A DNA stretch of 64,000 nucleotides from Punctularia strigosozonata HHB-11173 SS5 (GCF_000264995.1 NW_006767433.1:2922662-2986661), one strand, 5' to 3'. Counted from the stretch's first letter, positions 29,925 through 42,159 are shown. Notes: generated from the sequence alone by a model not told the origin. Numbers and translations: made by a program.

Positions 29925-32900
29925 ATGGGATTCTGCAGGAGATGCGGTGATATTTGCAATACTGACCGGTGCAAATGCGGAGGCACCGCAGTCGGTACGT
30001 ATACGGGCAACACGACGAGATCCGACGCTGATTGCCATGCCGCACCAGCACCTGTGGTCAAATGGAACCAGGGAGACGCCGGGGATCAGCCCAAAGATCG
30101 CTGGTCGCAGACCTATACTCGCGAGAGAACTCCTTCACCCGTTCGGCCACAAGTCACAGGAACCATTATCCCCACACCTACAGGATCAAGCCCTATCAAA
30201 CGCTTTCCACGCCCGAAATCAGCGATCGGAAACCACCCATTCTCCCTCGATACCCGGGTATCAGCTCATATACGCTCTACTACGGCTGAGCGCGATCGAC
30301 CCGCATCACCACTGAAGCAGGGATTCCACGTTGACGATCTTCCTGCGGCAGACATCCTTCCGTCACCTCATACGGCCGAGCTCTCTAAAGCTTATGGCTC
30401 CGTGTTGCAACCTCATGAGACCTTACAGTCATTCACATGTCGCGTTTGCTCTACGCCATTCCCTCCCGATGCCACCATATACCCGGATCCCAAGTCGATG
30501 ACAGGAGAAGACTTCCTATGCCGACCCTGCTTCATACGGAATGGTGGTTCCAAAGGAGATTGTCAACTTTGCGGGCGTGCGGTGCTTATACTGAAGAAGG
30601 AGGGCGGTTTCGTCGAGAACTCGGGCCGCATCTGGCACAAAGCTTGCTTCAAGTGCGCTGGATGCTCGAAATCCATCGGAGACTGCCCCATGGTGGACCT
30701 CCTTGGCAGACCATCCTGCGCAGAGTGCTTTGACAGCTGCTTGAAGAGGAAAGATAGCCCAGCAAGGAAGACGCCCTTGAGCCCTGCGCAGGACAAGCGG
30801 AGCACACTAGGGGGGATGCGGACGACAGGAGAACGGGAATCGTTCAGTAGGGAGGGCAGTCCAGCCCTTGGTGAACTGGAGCAGCGCCTTGGAATCATCA
30901 AGAAGACGCGCGAGGGCAGTCCTGCCGTTGAACCTAAAACCCCACCTAAACCCCGAACCTCTCTGGGTTCAAGGTACACGACGATCAGCTCAGAGGGGGA
31001 GGCCAGCCCTGTGAGTACAGCCAGGAGTCGGGCAAACAGTATGGGCACAGACTCGTCGTCCGCGCCCCATCGTCGACGGTCGAAGAGTCGGGAGAGCATC
31101 ACCCAACACTCTGACTTTCCCAGTCGACCAGAGACTCGCACTACACCTGTGGGCGATCGACGACTCAGCAGCAGTGCGAGTGCCAGCCCTCGCTTCCCGG
31201 GAAGCCCATCTACCAGGAAAACGGTAATTACAGAGGATGCCGTCGAAGAGATGAAACGTAGATTCTTAAAATCCTCAGTGTCTGAATCACCGACGCCTTC
31301 GCCTTTGCCATCGACACCGCCTTTACGCATATCCAAATCCCCGTCACCTACCCGTGGATCGCCTCTACCGCAACAGATGTCGCCATCTTCGTCAACTAGA
31401 GACACGACGCCTACTCGTCGCTCTCTGAAGAAGTACTCATCCAGCTCGTCCTTGTCGACTTCCATCTCGGCATCCACAGGGATATCGGCATTGTCCCTCA
31501 GTGCGAGGAACTTCAGTCTCCTCGCTTCTCCCTCGGTTTCGGAAAGAAACTGGTCCGCATCCCCAGTTCATAGCGTTGTTTCAGTATCACCCGGCCTATC
31601 CAGCTCGTCGGTTGCTCCCAGTCCAATGCCAAGTACGCCGGATCTATTATCGGATACGTTCTCGGAGGCGGGAACGCACTCGAGCGGTATCGAGACTCCG
31701 CCATCATTCAGTCCACCGACGGTCATCCGAGGGGTCGACAGGCTCCCGTCGATGAGAGGCTGGGACAGTGAGGTTGGGGACATCGAACCGGCTATGAAAG
31801 TGCGCACAACCCCTACCCCCAGCTCCCGAAGGATATCGGAGCCTCTTGACTCGTTGCCGGAGTCAGCGCCTCTGAAGCCTTCCCATACGGGCTCGCACAT
31901 GCTGCGCCCCATAAGGCCTCATCCTACTGGTACCTACCCGCCCAACGTCGCCATCGACGCTTCCTGCGCCAAGTGCGCGCTTCCTCTGTTCACCAGCAAT
32001 GGTGGCAAGTACGTCACCGTTCCTGAGGAACCTACAAGTACGGGTGTACCCCCGAAGACCTACCATGCCGACTGTTTTCGATGTCGCATTTGTGACGGTA
32101 TGTTTAGAGAGCGCCAGGGAGGTCAAGCTGTTTTCGTTCGCGGAGAACGGGGCGCATGCCATATCGAATGTGCACCCCCAGAGAAGATCAAGGTAATCAC
32201 AAAGGACGTGCCGGCGGGCATACCGGCGCACTGGACTTCTGCAGCAATCGAGAAGAAGTTCACGCCGCCGCCCAAGAGCGTGCCTGCTGCGCAAACTACC
32301 TTTGCCGTGCCTGCGGCGCCGAAGGTGCCACGATTTGGCGGTAGTAATCGTTGTCCAGGATGCGACAAATCTGTGAGCATCATGGAACGCGGTGTCGTTC
32401 CAGGACCTCAAGGCACCCGGTGGCATGCGACGTGCTTGGTGTGCGGTGGCAAAGAAACGGCGGCCAGGGAGCGGGAACGTGGGTGGGGCCGGAGCAACCT
32501 CAATGGAAAGAGACAACCTGGATGCGGAAAGAAGCTCGACAGTGCAGCCAAGATGGATGCCGAAGGTGGAATCTGGTGCCGCGAATGCTCGGTGGGTGTT
32601 CTGTCTGGTCGCATACTGTATCTAGTACTAACATACCGTCAAGTTGATGCTGCCGTCGGGTTACGCGTCCCCCCAATGCTCTCCGACGCATTCTCCTGTC
32701 GTTCCGACGTCGACCGGTGGTGGATCCTTCTGGTCATCACGAAACGCTACCCGTGTGCTTCCCCAGTCTACAGGGACTACCATCGCGCGTCAGTTTACGG
32801 GCACGATGGATGCTGGCTTACTGCGTCAACTCACGGGCGGCGGATTATCGCCTACCAGGCAACTGTCGCACCAAATGACGGGAGGCGGTGTAACTGGCAT

Positions 32901-33054
32901 GACGCGACAATACACTGGTCAGCTGAACTCGGGGGACGTGCCAACGGTGACCAGGCCGAGGCCGAGAAGTGTGATCGGTATGAGGAGTTCGACGAAGAGT
33001 ATGGATGAAGGGCGAGGTGTGTATCTCATGAGGCAGTTAACTGGTGGATCCTAG
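29925..33054 (+). CDS. Multi-LIM (paxillin-like) protein with repeated Prk1-type motifs
   Basis: Two exons (29925-32591, 32644-33054) give 1025 residues. The start MGFCRRCGDICNTDRCKCGG is a Cys-rich knuckle. LIM-type zinc fingers follow: the pair starting CRVCSTPFPPDATIY and CQLCGRAVLILKKEGG at about residues 180-270; then CAKCALPLFTSNGGKYV with FRCRICDGMF; and CPGCDKSVSIMERGV with CGKKLDSAAKMDAEGG. A long Ser/Pro/Thr-rich disordered region lies between them. Architecture resembles fungal Pxl1-like LIM proteins that act in polarised growth and cytokinesis; that role is inferred. The last exon has seven copies of [LIVM]xx[QT]xTG, and two more lie near residue 90. The intron at 32592-32643 has a perfect TACTAAC branch site. 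The ATG at 29925 is the first in frame. Confidence 0.85.
32698..33045 (+). repeat. Seven [LIVM]xx[QT]xTG peptide motifs in the LIM-protein tail
   Basis: In order these are VVPTSTG, VLPQSTG, IARQFTG, LLRQLTG, LSHQMTG, MTRQYTG and LMRQLTG. Spacing is irregular and the DNA is not a simple tandem repeat, so the motif seems kept by selection on the peptide. The consensus matches the target of yeast Ark1/Prk1 kinases. Confidence 0.9.
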
Positions 33055-33303
33055 GTATATACGGACAAGGGACTCTCGATTGCTTATTTGGCCGTGTATC
33101 ATGCTTTGCATTTGGATGTAGAACGCGTTCGGAAGTCAGACTGCTCACTGCTGCCACAGGCCAATACTGGCAATGCCGAGTAAGGAGATTTGTTCACAGC
33201 CAGGCCCAATCAACATAGTGCACGTGCCTGGCTGCCCCAGATGTTCGCACGACGCGACAGGTCCGACGCGCCGTCCTCGGCGCTGCCTCTGACCACGACG
33301 ACT

Positions 33304-35402
33304 ATGGCTCCCAGATATTCTCGTGATGAGGTTCGTCCGTTCTGTTCCGCGATGAGTGGGCGTGTGGTCAACTCAGGCTTCAGCTCGAGAGTTTCAAGCG
33401 CGCCGACCTCCAGAAGATTGGCAAAGTATGCTTCAACTTACCATGGGTTCAACCCGTCATTGACAACTTACTCAGGATCTGGGATTGAAAGCCAACGTGA
33501 AGACCGAGACACTCATTGACCAGATCCTTGGATCGTCGCAGTCAGTCCAACACCTCCTCGGCTTTTCAGCGACCTGACACATCAAAGGCAAACTAGCAGC
33601 TCGAACCCCTCTCCCCCAGTCACTCCCCCGAGAGCATACTCTAGGCGGAAGTCCAGTCGTGTTGCAAGCAGTGCTGGTGCAAGGGCTCGGACGCGATCGA
33701 CGGCAACAGTAGTGATACACGATGATGACGAAGAGGAAGAGAAGGAGGAGGCCGTACCAGAACCGGAGCCGAAGGCCAAGGCTGAAGAGGAACCTTCTTC
33801 CCGCTCTATGAGGACTCGCAAAGCCAAAGATACGCAATATAGGCTAGGTGTAGGCCGACCTGCCGCAGCCGGGGGTTCGGGTGCGAGAGCCGTTACCAAG
33901 TCGGTCAGTCTCGGGCGAGGAAGCGGCACGAGGGGTAAGGTTAGTAGAGGTGTTAAGGCGAAGGAGCCAACGATACAAGAAGAAGACGGTGTGTAGGGTG
34001 TGGTCTGCACGCGGTTCCTCTCTGACGTGTCTTTCTAGAACACGACTCGTCATCCTCCGAAGCCGGGCCTTCTGGTGACAGTTCCAAGGAGATCAAAAGC
34101 GAAGTTGACCACACCTCGGAGCGTGACAAGCAATCTGGATCAGGTGCAAATGACCCAGACGCAATACTGCAACATGGTTTACAAGAGCTTAGGACGGCCT
34201 TGGCGCAACAAACTGCCGATTTGGTGAAACTGCAGCAACGCGTTGATGCCCTTGCAGCCGAAAACGAGAAACTGCGAGCTGAGTTCAGCACCATACCGCG
34301 CCTCGAGGCAGAGTTTGCGGAGGTCAAGTCAAGGTTATCCGCAGGATCTGTCGGGACTGTGAATGGAACGAAGGGACCTCTCAGTATGGTCGCCGGCTTA
34401 GGCATAGGGCGTCCATCGAGACCGGGAACGTCTGCTGTCCCTGTGGTCGCTGCGCCAGATCATCCTGGCATAGCTCCCAGTGCCCTCGGCAAACGACTAC
34501 GTAATTCTAGAAGCCCGTTCGAAGGCGACGTGGTGGAGGAGCGTGGCAACGGGGAGGACTCTGCGAGGGACTCGATAAGGCACGGGAAGAAACGAGCGAA
34601 GCGATCCGAGGAGGATGGCGATGAAAGTGCGGGTGCCTCTGGCATGACACAAGCTCAGAAGGACGCCGAAGAAGAGATGATGGGCATGCTGCAGGATCCT
34701 ACAGCACTGCCAAGTCGGGCGCCTACATTTACCGTGTTCACTGGGCCCGAGGAGCAGTCTTACGACGAGGGACCACCAAATCACCACCTACCCCATATTT
34801 TCGCTCGCTCTCCTGCGTCCGGTTCGAACCACACACCTAACAATGGCAATCCAATGACCGCGACAGCTTTCGCCACCGAGAATCAACCGCAGTATCAGTT
34901 TGGCTTCGGCGCGCCGGTTACGAGTACGCCGGGGCCAACGATGTCGAGCTCGAACGCGTACTCGTACCTCGAGGAACCTCAAAGCCCCACGCCCATGGGC
35001 ACTCTCGTCCCTGGGGCGAGCATCGTCCCGAGCGGAAGTGGTTACGGCCACACTATCGAACGTGCGGGCCGCCGGGAGCGTAACGATCTTTTTCATCCTT
35101 ATGGAACTCCTGCATCGCAGCGGACTACCCCTCGCCCCGATACCGATGCTAGCCAACGTGCAGTATCCCTAGGCGTCAATCCTGCTCTGATCCTTCGTCC
35201 AGGCAGCGCTGTTGGAACCCCCAAACGCGAGCTGAGTAGTACAGACATCGGCATGACCTTCGGTATGACCGAGCTGGCGAGTTCGACGCCGGCACTACCG
35301 CGGAAGACGATGTATGGCACGGAGCTAGAGGGCGACACGCGTTTTGGGGATTTTGGCGTGGAGGGGGTAGCAACGGGTTTTTGGGCGGGTGGGAGGTACT
35401 GA
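33304..35402 (+). CDS. SAP-domain protein with coiled coil
   Basis: The five-exon model (33304-33330, 33384-33425, 33476-33540, 33588-33988, 34039-35402) gives 632 residues in one frame. Spliced exons 1-3 give a SAP-like helix pair (ELESFKRADLQKIGKDLGL, then KANVKTETLIDQIL), a DNA-binding fold of chromatin proteins. A Ser/Arg-rich basic region and an acidic block (HDDDEEEEKEEAVPEPEP) follow. A coiled coil then runs through LQELRTALAQQTADLVKLQQ and RVDALAAENEKLRAEF. The C-terminal half is disordered, with a bipartite nuclear signal (RHGKKRAKRSEEDGDE). It is likely a nuclear protein; no enzyme domain is visible. The SAP call depends on joining the three short first exons. Confidence 0.78.
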
Positions 35403-35799
35403 GGGGCTCGCATAACACAGAAAACCAGTGCCCCCCGGACCCGCCGTTGCCCGACTTTTTGTATTGGATATCATAAGCACGTCTTTATTCGTTTTGCACC
35501 GCACATTGTTGCATAATTATCATTTGCTTAGCTGCCGCATTTTGTTCCGATCACTGAGCGTTAGCTATCAGGATGGATGCTCCCCATTTGAATCACAGGG
35601 ACGGGTTCCAACCTTCTGTTTGTCAGTTCAATAGGGGAACAACTGTTGATCATCATATTTGCGTTCAACGACCGGCGATTCAATCGTGTACGACACCGAT
35701 ATGACCTATCCTGAGAGGCGGGAGTAACAATGTCGGACAACGGCCGACTCGCTATATGCATTTGAATGATCAAGACCCCGGATAGTGAGTCGCATACGC
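35403..35799. other. Convergent 3' region, no gene seen
   Basis: This lies between the 3' ends of the SAP gene (+) and the MYND gene (-). It is AT-richer than the flanks, with no coding signal. Confidence 0.5.
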
Positions 35800-36878
35800 T
35801 CATGCAATCCATATGGCTGCGTGACAAAAATTCTTGTGCTCCTTCCACTGTCATTTGAAGATTAAGTATCGTGTGACGGACATGGGGCTGAGATTCAACT
35901 CACGTCTGCGCGCTGATGTTCTGCCGTGCACTAGATTCGGATTGAAGACGCGGTTCTGATTTGGGTCAGAGAAAACGACTCACGTATCGCGCCACTTTGC
36001 ACTTCGAGCATTGCTTCAGCGTATCTTGTTCTGGTATGAAAGGAACGGCGCATCCTCGCTTATTGCATCCCAATCGAGTCTTAGTCATGTCTTGCTTCAC
36101 ACGTCTCGCCCTAGCAACCCATTGCGCATCACGATTCAACAGGCCGAGCGCTCGAGGGACAGGGTGTTCTTCCTGCTCAACTCCGGGGCGAAAACTTTGC
36201 CAATGTAAGATACGTCGCTTCAGAACATCCACCGTCTCCGTCGAGAGAGCGTCCTCCGAGTCCTCCCATAGCAGCATCGTTGCGAGAAATTGGCAAGTGT
36301 TGTATATCTGGTCGTCAAAGTATTTTGGATCGTTCCACTCGCCTTGCGGTGATATCATCTTATCCGCATGTGCTCGAATGATCCACCGTGATGTGTATCC
36401 GCGTGGAGGACGGGAGAGGGAAAGGAAAGAGTGGTAGTATGGATTGTGCTGCAGCTGGAGTAGCATGATGAAGTAGCAGGAACCCGGATCCGATGTCTCT
36501 TCCCACTTGCGCAGGAGATCGACTAGGTACAACGCTGTGAATCGCGTGAATATAACCTCCTGTTGTTGCTCGTGCTCTAGCCTAAGCCGGGGTAGCTGGC
36601 ACGATTCGTGTAAGCTAAAGACCCTCGACAATAGATGAGACGGATATACCAATATATCCACGAGATCGCTATATCGCATCTCATCCGTTGCATCCCGTAG
36701 TTGATCTCGTCTGTGCTCGAATGTGCTTTCTTTGACCCCTGCGTTCAATATATTGATTGTGAGCAGCTGCGAGTCGATGAAACGGCTGAGGAACCATACC
36801 CAATGCCACAGCAAAGTCATCCGACATTGGCAGCGGGCCTAGGCTCGTCTCCGGCAAGCTACGAACATTTACTGGCAT
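35800..36878 (-). CDS. MYND zinc-finger protein
   Basis: The four-exon model (36878-36800, 36738-35984, 35930-35904, 35847-35800) gives 302 residues. The C-terminus is a MYND finger assembled across three exons: GCNKRGC, then LKQCSKCKVARYCTAEHQRA on exons 2 and 3, then DWKEHKNFC. These supply the expected Cys pairs and the final His/Cys. A 27-base exon codes CTAEHQRAD, the centre of the finger. The 250 residues before it are helical and show no catalytic SET motif, so this is not a SMYD methyltransferase. MYND fingers bind proline-rich peptides; the partner is unknown. Such stand-alone MYND proteins are expanded in mushrooms. It is divergent from lipoyl synthase, with 164 bases between start codons. 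Confidence 0.82.
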
Positions 36879-37042
36879 CTTCGGGTTGCCATAGACTAGT
36901 GCTCAGTAACTCTGAATTGTTGGATGGAAATCTGCCTAGGGGCGTCTCGGAGGAGTACAGCCACTGCGGCCCTCCGTCGTGCATCCGGACCCGTAGGCGG
37001 GGTTCTCTCTCAAATAACTCTCTTACGACTCGTTGTCGTCCA

Positions 37043-38533
37043 ATGGCTCGCATACCGTCGCCGATCTCTCGTTCTATACACGCCGCTAACAAAATAATAT
37101 CTGGCACAACGCATGTACGGTGCTTGGCGACGCCGTCTACCTCCAAGGCTGCGTTTAGTCAGCGACTCGCCGACGGCCCTAGTCTGGACGATTTCATCGC
37201 CGGGGACGCGCCAGAGAGGGTTGTGTTAGGGAACACAGCTGCGTAAGTATTCCTCGTTATGACCGCTCGCGAGGGACCTGAACCCACGGTCGCAGACCCC
37301 GCCTGCCCACCTATCTTAAGACAAGCATACCCTCCGGGAAGTCCTTCGCCAAAATCAGGAAGGATCTCCGTGGGCTCAATCTGCATACGGTCTGCGAAGA
37401 GGCCAGATGTCCTAACATTGGCGATTGCTGGGGCGGCGACAGCGGCGACGAGCAGCAAGCAAAGCGTGCAGCTACCGCAACAATCATGGTGATTCGTATA
37501 GCATCCATGTACCGTGCTTGCTGACGCATTATGTTCCAGCTAATGGGTGATACGTGTACTCGAGGGTGTCGCTTTTGCTCCGTCAAAACGAGCCGTACGC
37601 CACCGCCCTTGGACCCTCATGAACCCGAGCATACAGCAGAGGCCATAAGCCGATGGGGCCTCGGTTATATCGTACTTACGAGCGTAGATCGAGACGGTAT
37701 GTTGGATTTGCAGGTTCCCACTACCGTACGCTCGTACTTGACGTCCTTCGCAGACTTGGCCGATGGCGGGTGCAGGCATTTTGCAGAAACCATCCGTAAG
37801 ATAAAGCAGAAGTACGTGTTATGTCAACGTCCCGGAATGATACTCACGAACATACACAGAGCGCCAGATACTCTCGTAGAAGCCCTTACAGGCGACTTCG
37901 CCGGCAACCTCGATCACGTAGCATTGGTGGCGCAATCCGGATTGGACGTTTACGCCCATAACGTGGAGACGACAGAGGCTTTGACACCGTTTGTGCGGGA
38001 CCGTCGGGCAAGCTTCCAAACAAGCTTGAGAGTGCTGCAGCGGGCGAAGGAGGAAGGCGTTCGAGTCACCAAGACGAGCATGATGCTCGGCATTGGTGAG
38101 ACGGAAGACCAGGTCATGGATGCACTGAGACGTGAGCCTTAGAGATAACCTCATGTTCGTGTCTCTAATCCGCAGTACGCAGAGCTGCGCAGACATAATG
38201 TCGACGTTGTCACTTTCGGCCAGTATATGCGACCGACAAAGAAGCATATGAAGGTGGATCGTTATGTCGATCCGGCGGAGTTTGACCGATGGAAGCAAGT
38301 CGCGGAGGATATGGGCTTCCTCTATGTTGCAAGCGGCCCGCTCGTGCGGAGCAGCTACAAGGTGAGAATAGATGTTACGCGTACGGTTTCATGCTAAGCT
38401 CTGTTTTCGCCAGGCTGGAGAATTCTTCATAGAGAATGTACTTCGCGGTAAAGGAGCGCAGCGGAAGGCGGCGACATTGCTCGCCGATCGGGATGTGCAA
38501 GCTGCGGGCACTGACAAAGCGGTCCAAGTTTGA
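37043..38533 (+). CDS. LIP5: Mitochondrial lipoyl synthase
   Basis: This radical-SAM enzyme inserts two sulfurs into octanoyl-protein to form lipoate on pyruvate and 2-oxoglutarate dehydrogenases. The first exon (37043-37242) codes a basic, Ser-rich mitochondrial presequence. The auxiliary cluster motif [12 protein letters not shown] and the radical-SAM motif CTRGCRFC are both intact. Other landmarks are [56 protein letters not shown] and [14 protein letters not shown]. The C-terminal RSSY ([14 protein letters not shown]) donates a serine ligand to the auxiliary cluster. There are about seven exons with introns of about 50 bases. All key residues are present, so the enzyme should be active. 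The reading frame closes at TGA 38531-38533. Confidence 0.95.
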
Positions 38534-39104
38534 GATAGACCGCTGTGGAGGTTCTTTCAACCCCGACCAACATTACATATATCGCAACGCTGCATAATTG
38601 ATCCGATTCGCATTTCTTGCCAGGATCGCCCTTCACTGTTGCAGGCATAAGATCCGGGCGGTGCATAGCCTGCCTGATGGATGCCTTGATGTCGGTGGCG
38701 TCAGGCGGCGCCAGGTTGCGACGAAGTCCACTCGGTCGACTCGGTATCGACGGGTCGGACGTGTACCTTGACGACGGCGCTTTGCTGCTCGCAATCCATT
38801 GGGTGCTCAAACGAAACTTGCATCAGATCTATACGTACCCGGCTCAGCGACGGGCTCAACCGCCCACCATCTCCTTGACAGCTGCGGTCGGTGTAGAGCT
38901 CGATGACGCCTCGCGTGCACGCAATCGACCCCTTGCGCATGTACAATTCAGACCGGGATCGTGCTGCGTGCAGGAGTCAGAGCTTGGCCTCCGCCACCTT
39001 CGTTCTATTTCGTCCTATCGCTCTTCGATTTCTTCTCCCGCCGGCGGGTGCATCGTTATTTGGTGTCTTTTCTGTGCCGTTTATGATCAGTTTCGCTCGA
39101 ATCA
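38534..39104. other. Intergenic region, possible small minus-strand gene not resolved
   Basis: Minus-strand open frames at 38427-38810 and 38701-38946 contain coding-like stretches (KASIRQAMHRPDLMPATVKG, and MYMRKGSIACTRGVIELY). They could be exons of a small gene convergent with LIP5, but I could not build a model that holds together and recognise no family. I leave it as unassigned. Confidence 0.3.
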
Positions 39105-41198
39105 ATGCCAAAGGTCAATACTACCATTGACGACACCAGTCCGCTCATCCAGTATGGAAATGGGTGGATAGACGAAGGGGACGGCATACACGAGTGCGAT
39201 GCATCTCCCATTCCCCGTGTTTCGATACCTAACCGCGGTCGGGCAGCAACTTCAACGGAACGATAACCTTCTGCACAGCGGCTGGCACTTCGTTATCGTT
39301 CTCATTCAATGGCACCGGCGTCTGGATATTCGGGCCAAAACGCTCTGATCACGGGTATTATACCGTGATGCTCGACGATGGGCCCAATACTACGTTCTCC
39401 GGCTTTGCGCCTGAACCAGGGCTTGACCATTTTCCACTTTTCAACGGAACGGACTTGCTTCCCGGTTCCCATACGATCACCCTGACGAATACATGCAGCG
39501 ATTCCAACAAGACATTTCTGGGCGTGGACTTTGTGAGCGCATACGGCGATTGCGCCTCATAACCTGACGTTAACGGGTACCATGTCCAGATTACCTGGGA
39601 GAGTGAACAAGGCGCTACCGATGCGCCAGTAACGAACACGACGATCGATGACAAGGAGCTATCATTTGTATATGAGCCAGCCGCTGCGTGGTCTGTCGTT
39701 GACGATGCTTCGACCGGATTTTCGGGCCAGTAAGCACTCTACAGCGCCACTTCCGAATGTTAAGAGTCACTCACAATTCGTCAGTCGAACTATCGCAGAC
39801 GCCTCTTCCACGCTCACATTTAACGGTAACGGAGTGACGATCTATGGCGGTGTCGGTGCTGGTGCTGGTCTGTATACCGTGCAAGTGGATGGAGGGCCCG
39901 TGTCCCATTACAATGCTTCAAGGACAAGTACCAACGACACCATTCTTTTCTTTACCAATAGCCTCGATGATGGCAAACATGTCGTTCAGCTCGTGAACGA
40001 CCCAGGAACGAGCGGAACGAGCCTGAGCGTCGACTTCGCGATCGTTTCTACCACTACGGGCCAAAATGCCACACTTGGAACAGGTCCGTCACCTCCAAAA
40101 CCGTACGTACGTGATATCCGCGTTCCTAAGTCCCTAATAACCCCGCACTCTGTTAACAGTCGCTTCGGCAACGGTGTGCTCGCTGCCATAGCCATCTGCG
40201 TGTCAATGGCCGTCGCCGGTATCTTCGGGTTTGGCTTCTACTTCTGGTATCGGAGACGGAAAGCCAAGCGACGCTTTCAACCAGTGGACCTTATCGGCTC
40301 ACCAGTGGTTCCTCCGACCCACCCTCCTCCTCTGGTCAGTACGCAAGGAGGATGGAAGCCGCAGATCGAGGATACAGTCGTTCGCCCGTACATCCTGGAT
40401 ATCCCTGTCGATCCATCACATCAGTCATTCAGCGACGGTCACGGCGGACAAATGGTGGAAGTGCGGTCGCCTAAGCCTGCCTATATACGGACGTCTGTGG
40501 CATCACCGCGACAATGGGACCCGCACGCCGTGCCCCAACCTACTGGTCCGATACGTGGCCGCGAAAGCTTCGCGGGACCTCAGTCGGCCACATCCAACCG
40601 GAGTTTCCTTCCAGAAAGGGCTCGAGATGCAGAGACGGTCATGATCGGACCTCCGTCAGATATATATTCCAAGAGAAGCTATGGATCAGCCGGATCCTTA
40701 GGCACTTCAGAGAGCGTGAACAGTACTGCGTCCTTGCTGCGGACCACTAGGGTAAGAGGAAATGTTATTGCAACGCGTGGTAATCGCTCAGTCCCTCCAC
40801 AGGAACTTCAATATCCCTCCATAGCACGTCTCTCCGTAACAGCGGAACTCCCTGAACCTCGTTCTCCTGCTAACACCAGGCCACCTCCCACTCCATCGAG
40901 ATTCTCGATTGCCAACCCTGATATATCTCCCATCGACCATGAACCAACAGCCGTCGTTTCATCTCGAGCACCCGTAAGCACCAGCAAATCTCCTCTACCC
41001 AACCCCCATGTGCGGTCTGGAGATTCGCGAAGGTCGAAAGCCCTGCCGCTCCCGCCGATTATGATCGACCGTAGACCTGACGCAGACGCAATGACGTCCG
41101 CCACCGCTCTTTCGGATCATCAGCGTACGCATGCAGACCATGAGGGCGATGTATCGCCGCAGCCAACCTTGCCGCCAAATTACTATGAGGAAACGTAG
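39105..41198 (+). CDS. Single-TM surface protein with two beta-domains and PPxY tail
   Basis: The five-exon model (39105-39193, 39247-39532, 39590-39729, 39785-40102, 40160-41198) gives 623 residues. Two similar ectodomains are visible. Each contains a FNGxGV(W/T)I(F/Y)G strand (SFSFNGTGVWIFG, and LTFNGNGVTIYG) followed by a YTV-LD/VDGG strand. This looks like a lectin-like jelly-roll of the type common in mushroom surface proteins. One membrane segment (VLAAIAICVSMAVAGIFGFG) is followed by RRRKAKRR. The cytosolic tail of about 330 residues is Pro/Ser-rich and ends LPPNYYEET, a PPxY motif at the C-terminus. No cleavable signal peptide is seen at the ATG, and an in-frame stop lies just upstream; an N-out insertion or an unseen first exon is possible. 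Function is unknown. Confidence 0.78.
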
Positions 41199-41592
41199 TG
41201 ATAGTCATGCTTTTCCTCTTCCCCTGTCGTTCTCTGTACAACATCCATGTATCGAACCAATCAGCCCATCCCCTTGTTGCCATACGCACTTCATTCTTTC
41301 ATCGAATCTGTACAGTAGTGCCAATATCCAATACATCTCGACCATAGCCATGCCGCGACGCTCGGACCTCTATATGAATACGCGTCCGAGTGCATCGTAC
41401 GCGACTATAACAAATCTGCGAGCCGGATGTAAACATTCCAACGACCGATAAACACCCTCTGAAAGCTGTAGCGCGAACGGATTCGACCAGCCAGCTCGCT
41501 TTTCATGTCCAAATGATCCATGGATTGGCATGAGGCATAAAACAAATGTAGTGCGATCATATGCATGCGACGAGAATGTATCCAGTCGACGG
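41199..41592. other. Convergent 3' region, no gene seen
   Basis: This lies between the surface-protein gene (+)and the eL22 gene (-). No coding signal was recognised. Confidence 0.5.
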
Positions 41593-42159
41593 CTACTCTT
41601 CGTCCTCGTCAGCGGCACCGGTGCTACCAGGCCAGTGAGTTCAATGTAACAGATCTGACAGAACAGACATGTAGCGTACTCAATGTCGTAGAAGCGAAGC
41701 TGGTACGAGTCTTTGGTCGTCGCCACAACGCGAATCCAGTCCCGAAGCTGATTCTTCTTCAGGTACTTTTTGGTGAGGTACTTGAGGTACCGCTTCGAGA
41801 GCGGGATGCTCGAAGACACGGTGAGCTTTGTGTTCCCTTTAATGATATGAAGTTAAGATCAACCATGTCATATACCGGTGCAATGTACACTGACCGTCAC
41901 GCTGGATCTTGATGTTTTCGCCGAGATTGCCTGCCTTGCCCTCGACCTTAATACGGTCATGAAGGTACTTTTCAAAGGCAGCGCCGTCGAAGACCTGGTT
42001 GTCCGCCGGCTTGGAGTAGTCGATGACGAACTTGTGTTTAGCGGCGGTCTTTCCGGGAGCGGCCTTGGGCTACATGGCGGAGGAAGAAGAGAGAGGAAGG
42101 AAACCGGCGTGAGCCTACTGAGAAGGTAACTCAGCAAAGCGGTAACCGGGACTGACCAT
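41593..42159 (-). CDS. RPL22: 60S ribosomal protein eL22
   Basis: eL22 is a large-subunit ribosomal protein. The four-exon model (42159-42157, 42069-41895, 41836-41680, 41623-41593) gives 121 residues, the usual length. The start codon alone forms the coding part of exon 1; the donor GTCAGT follows ATG directly. The protein reads [18 protein letters not shown], then [40 protein letters not shown] and [20 protein letters not shown]. The acidic end TGAADEDEE lies on the last 31-base exon. It is head-to-head with CBF5 over 180 bases, a sensible pairing of ribosome-biogenesis genes. A CACGTG lies at 42244-42249 between them. Confidence 0.95.
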
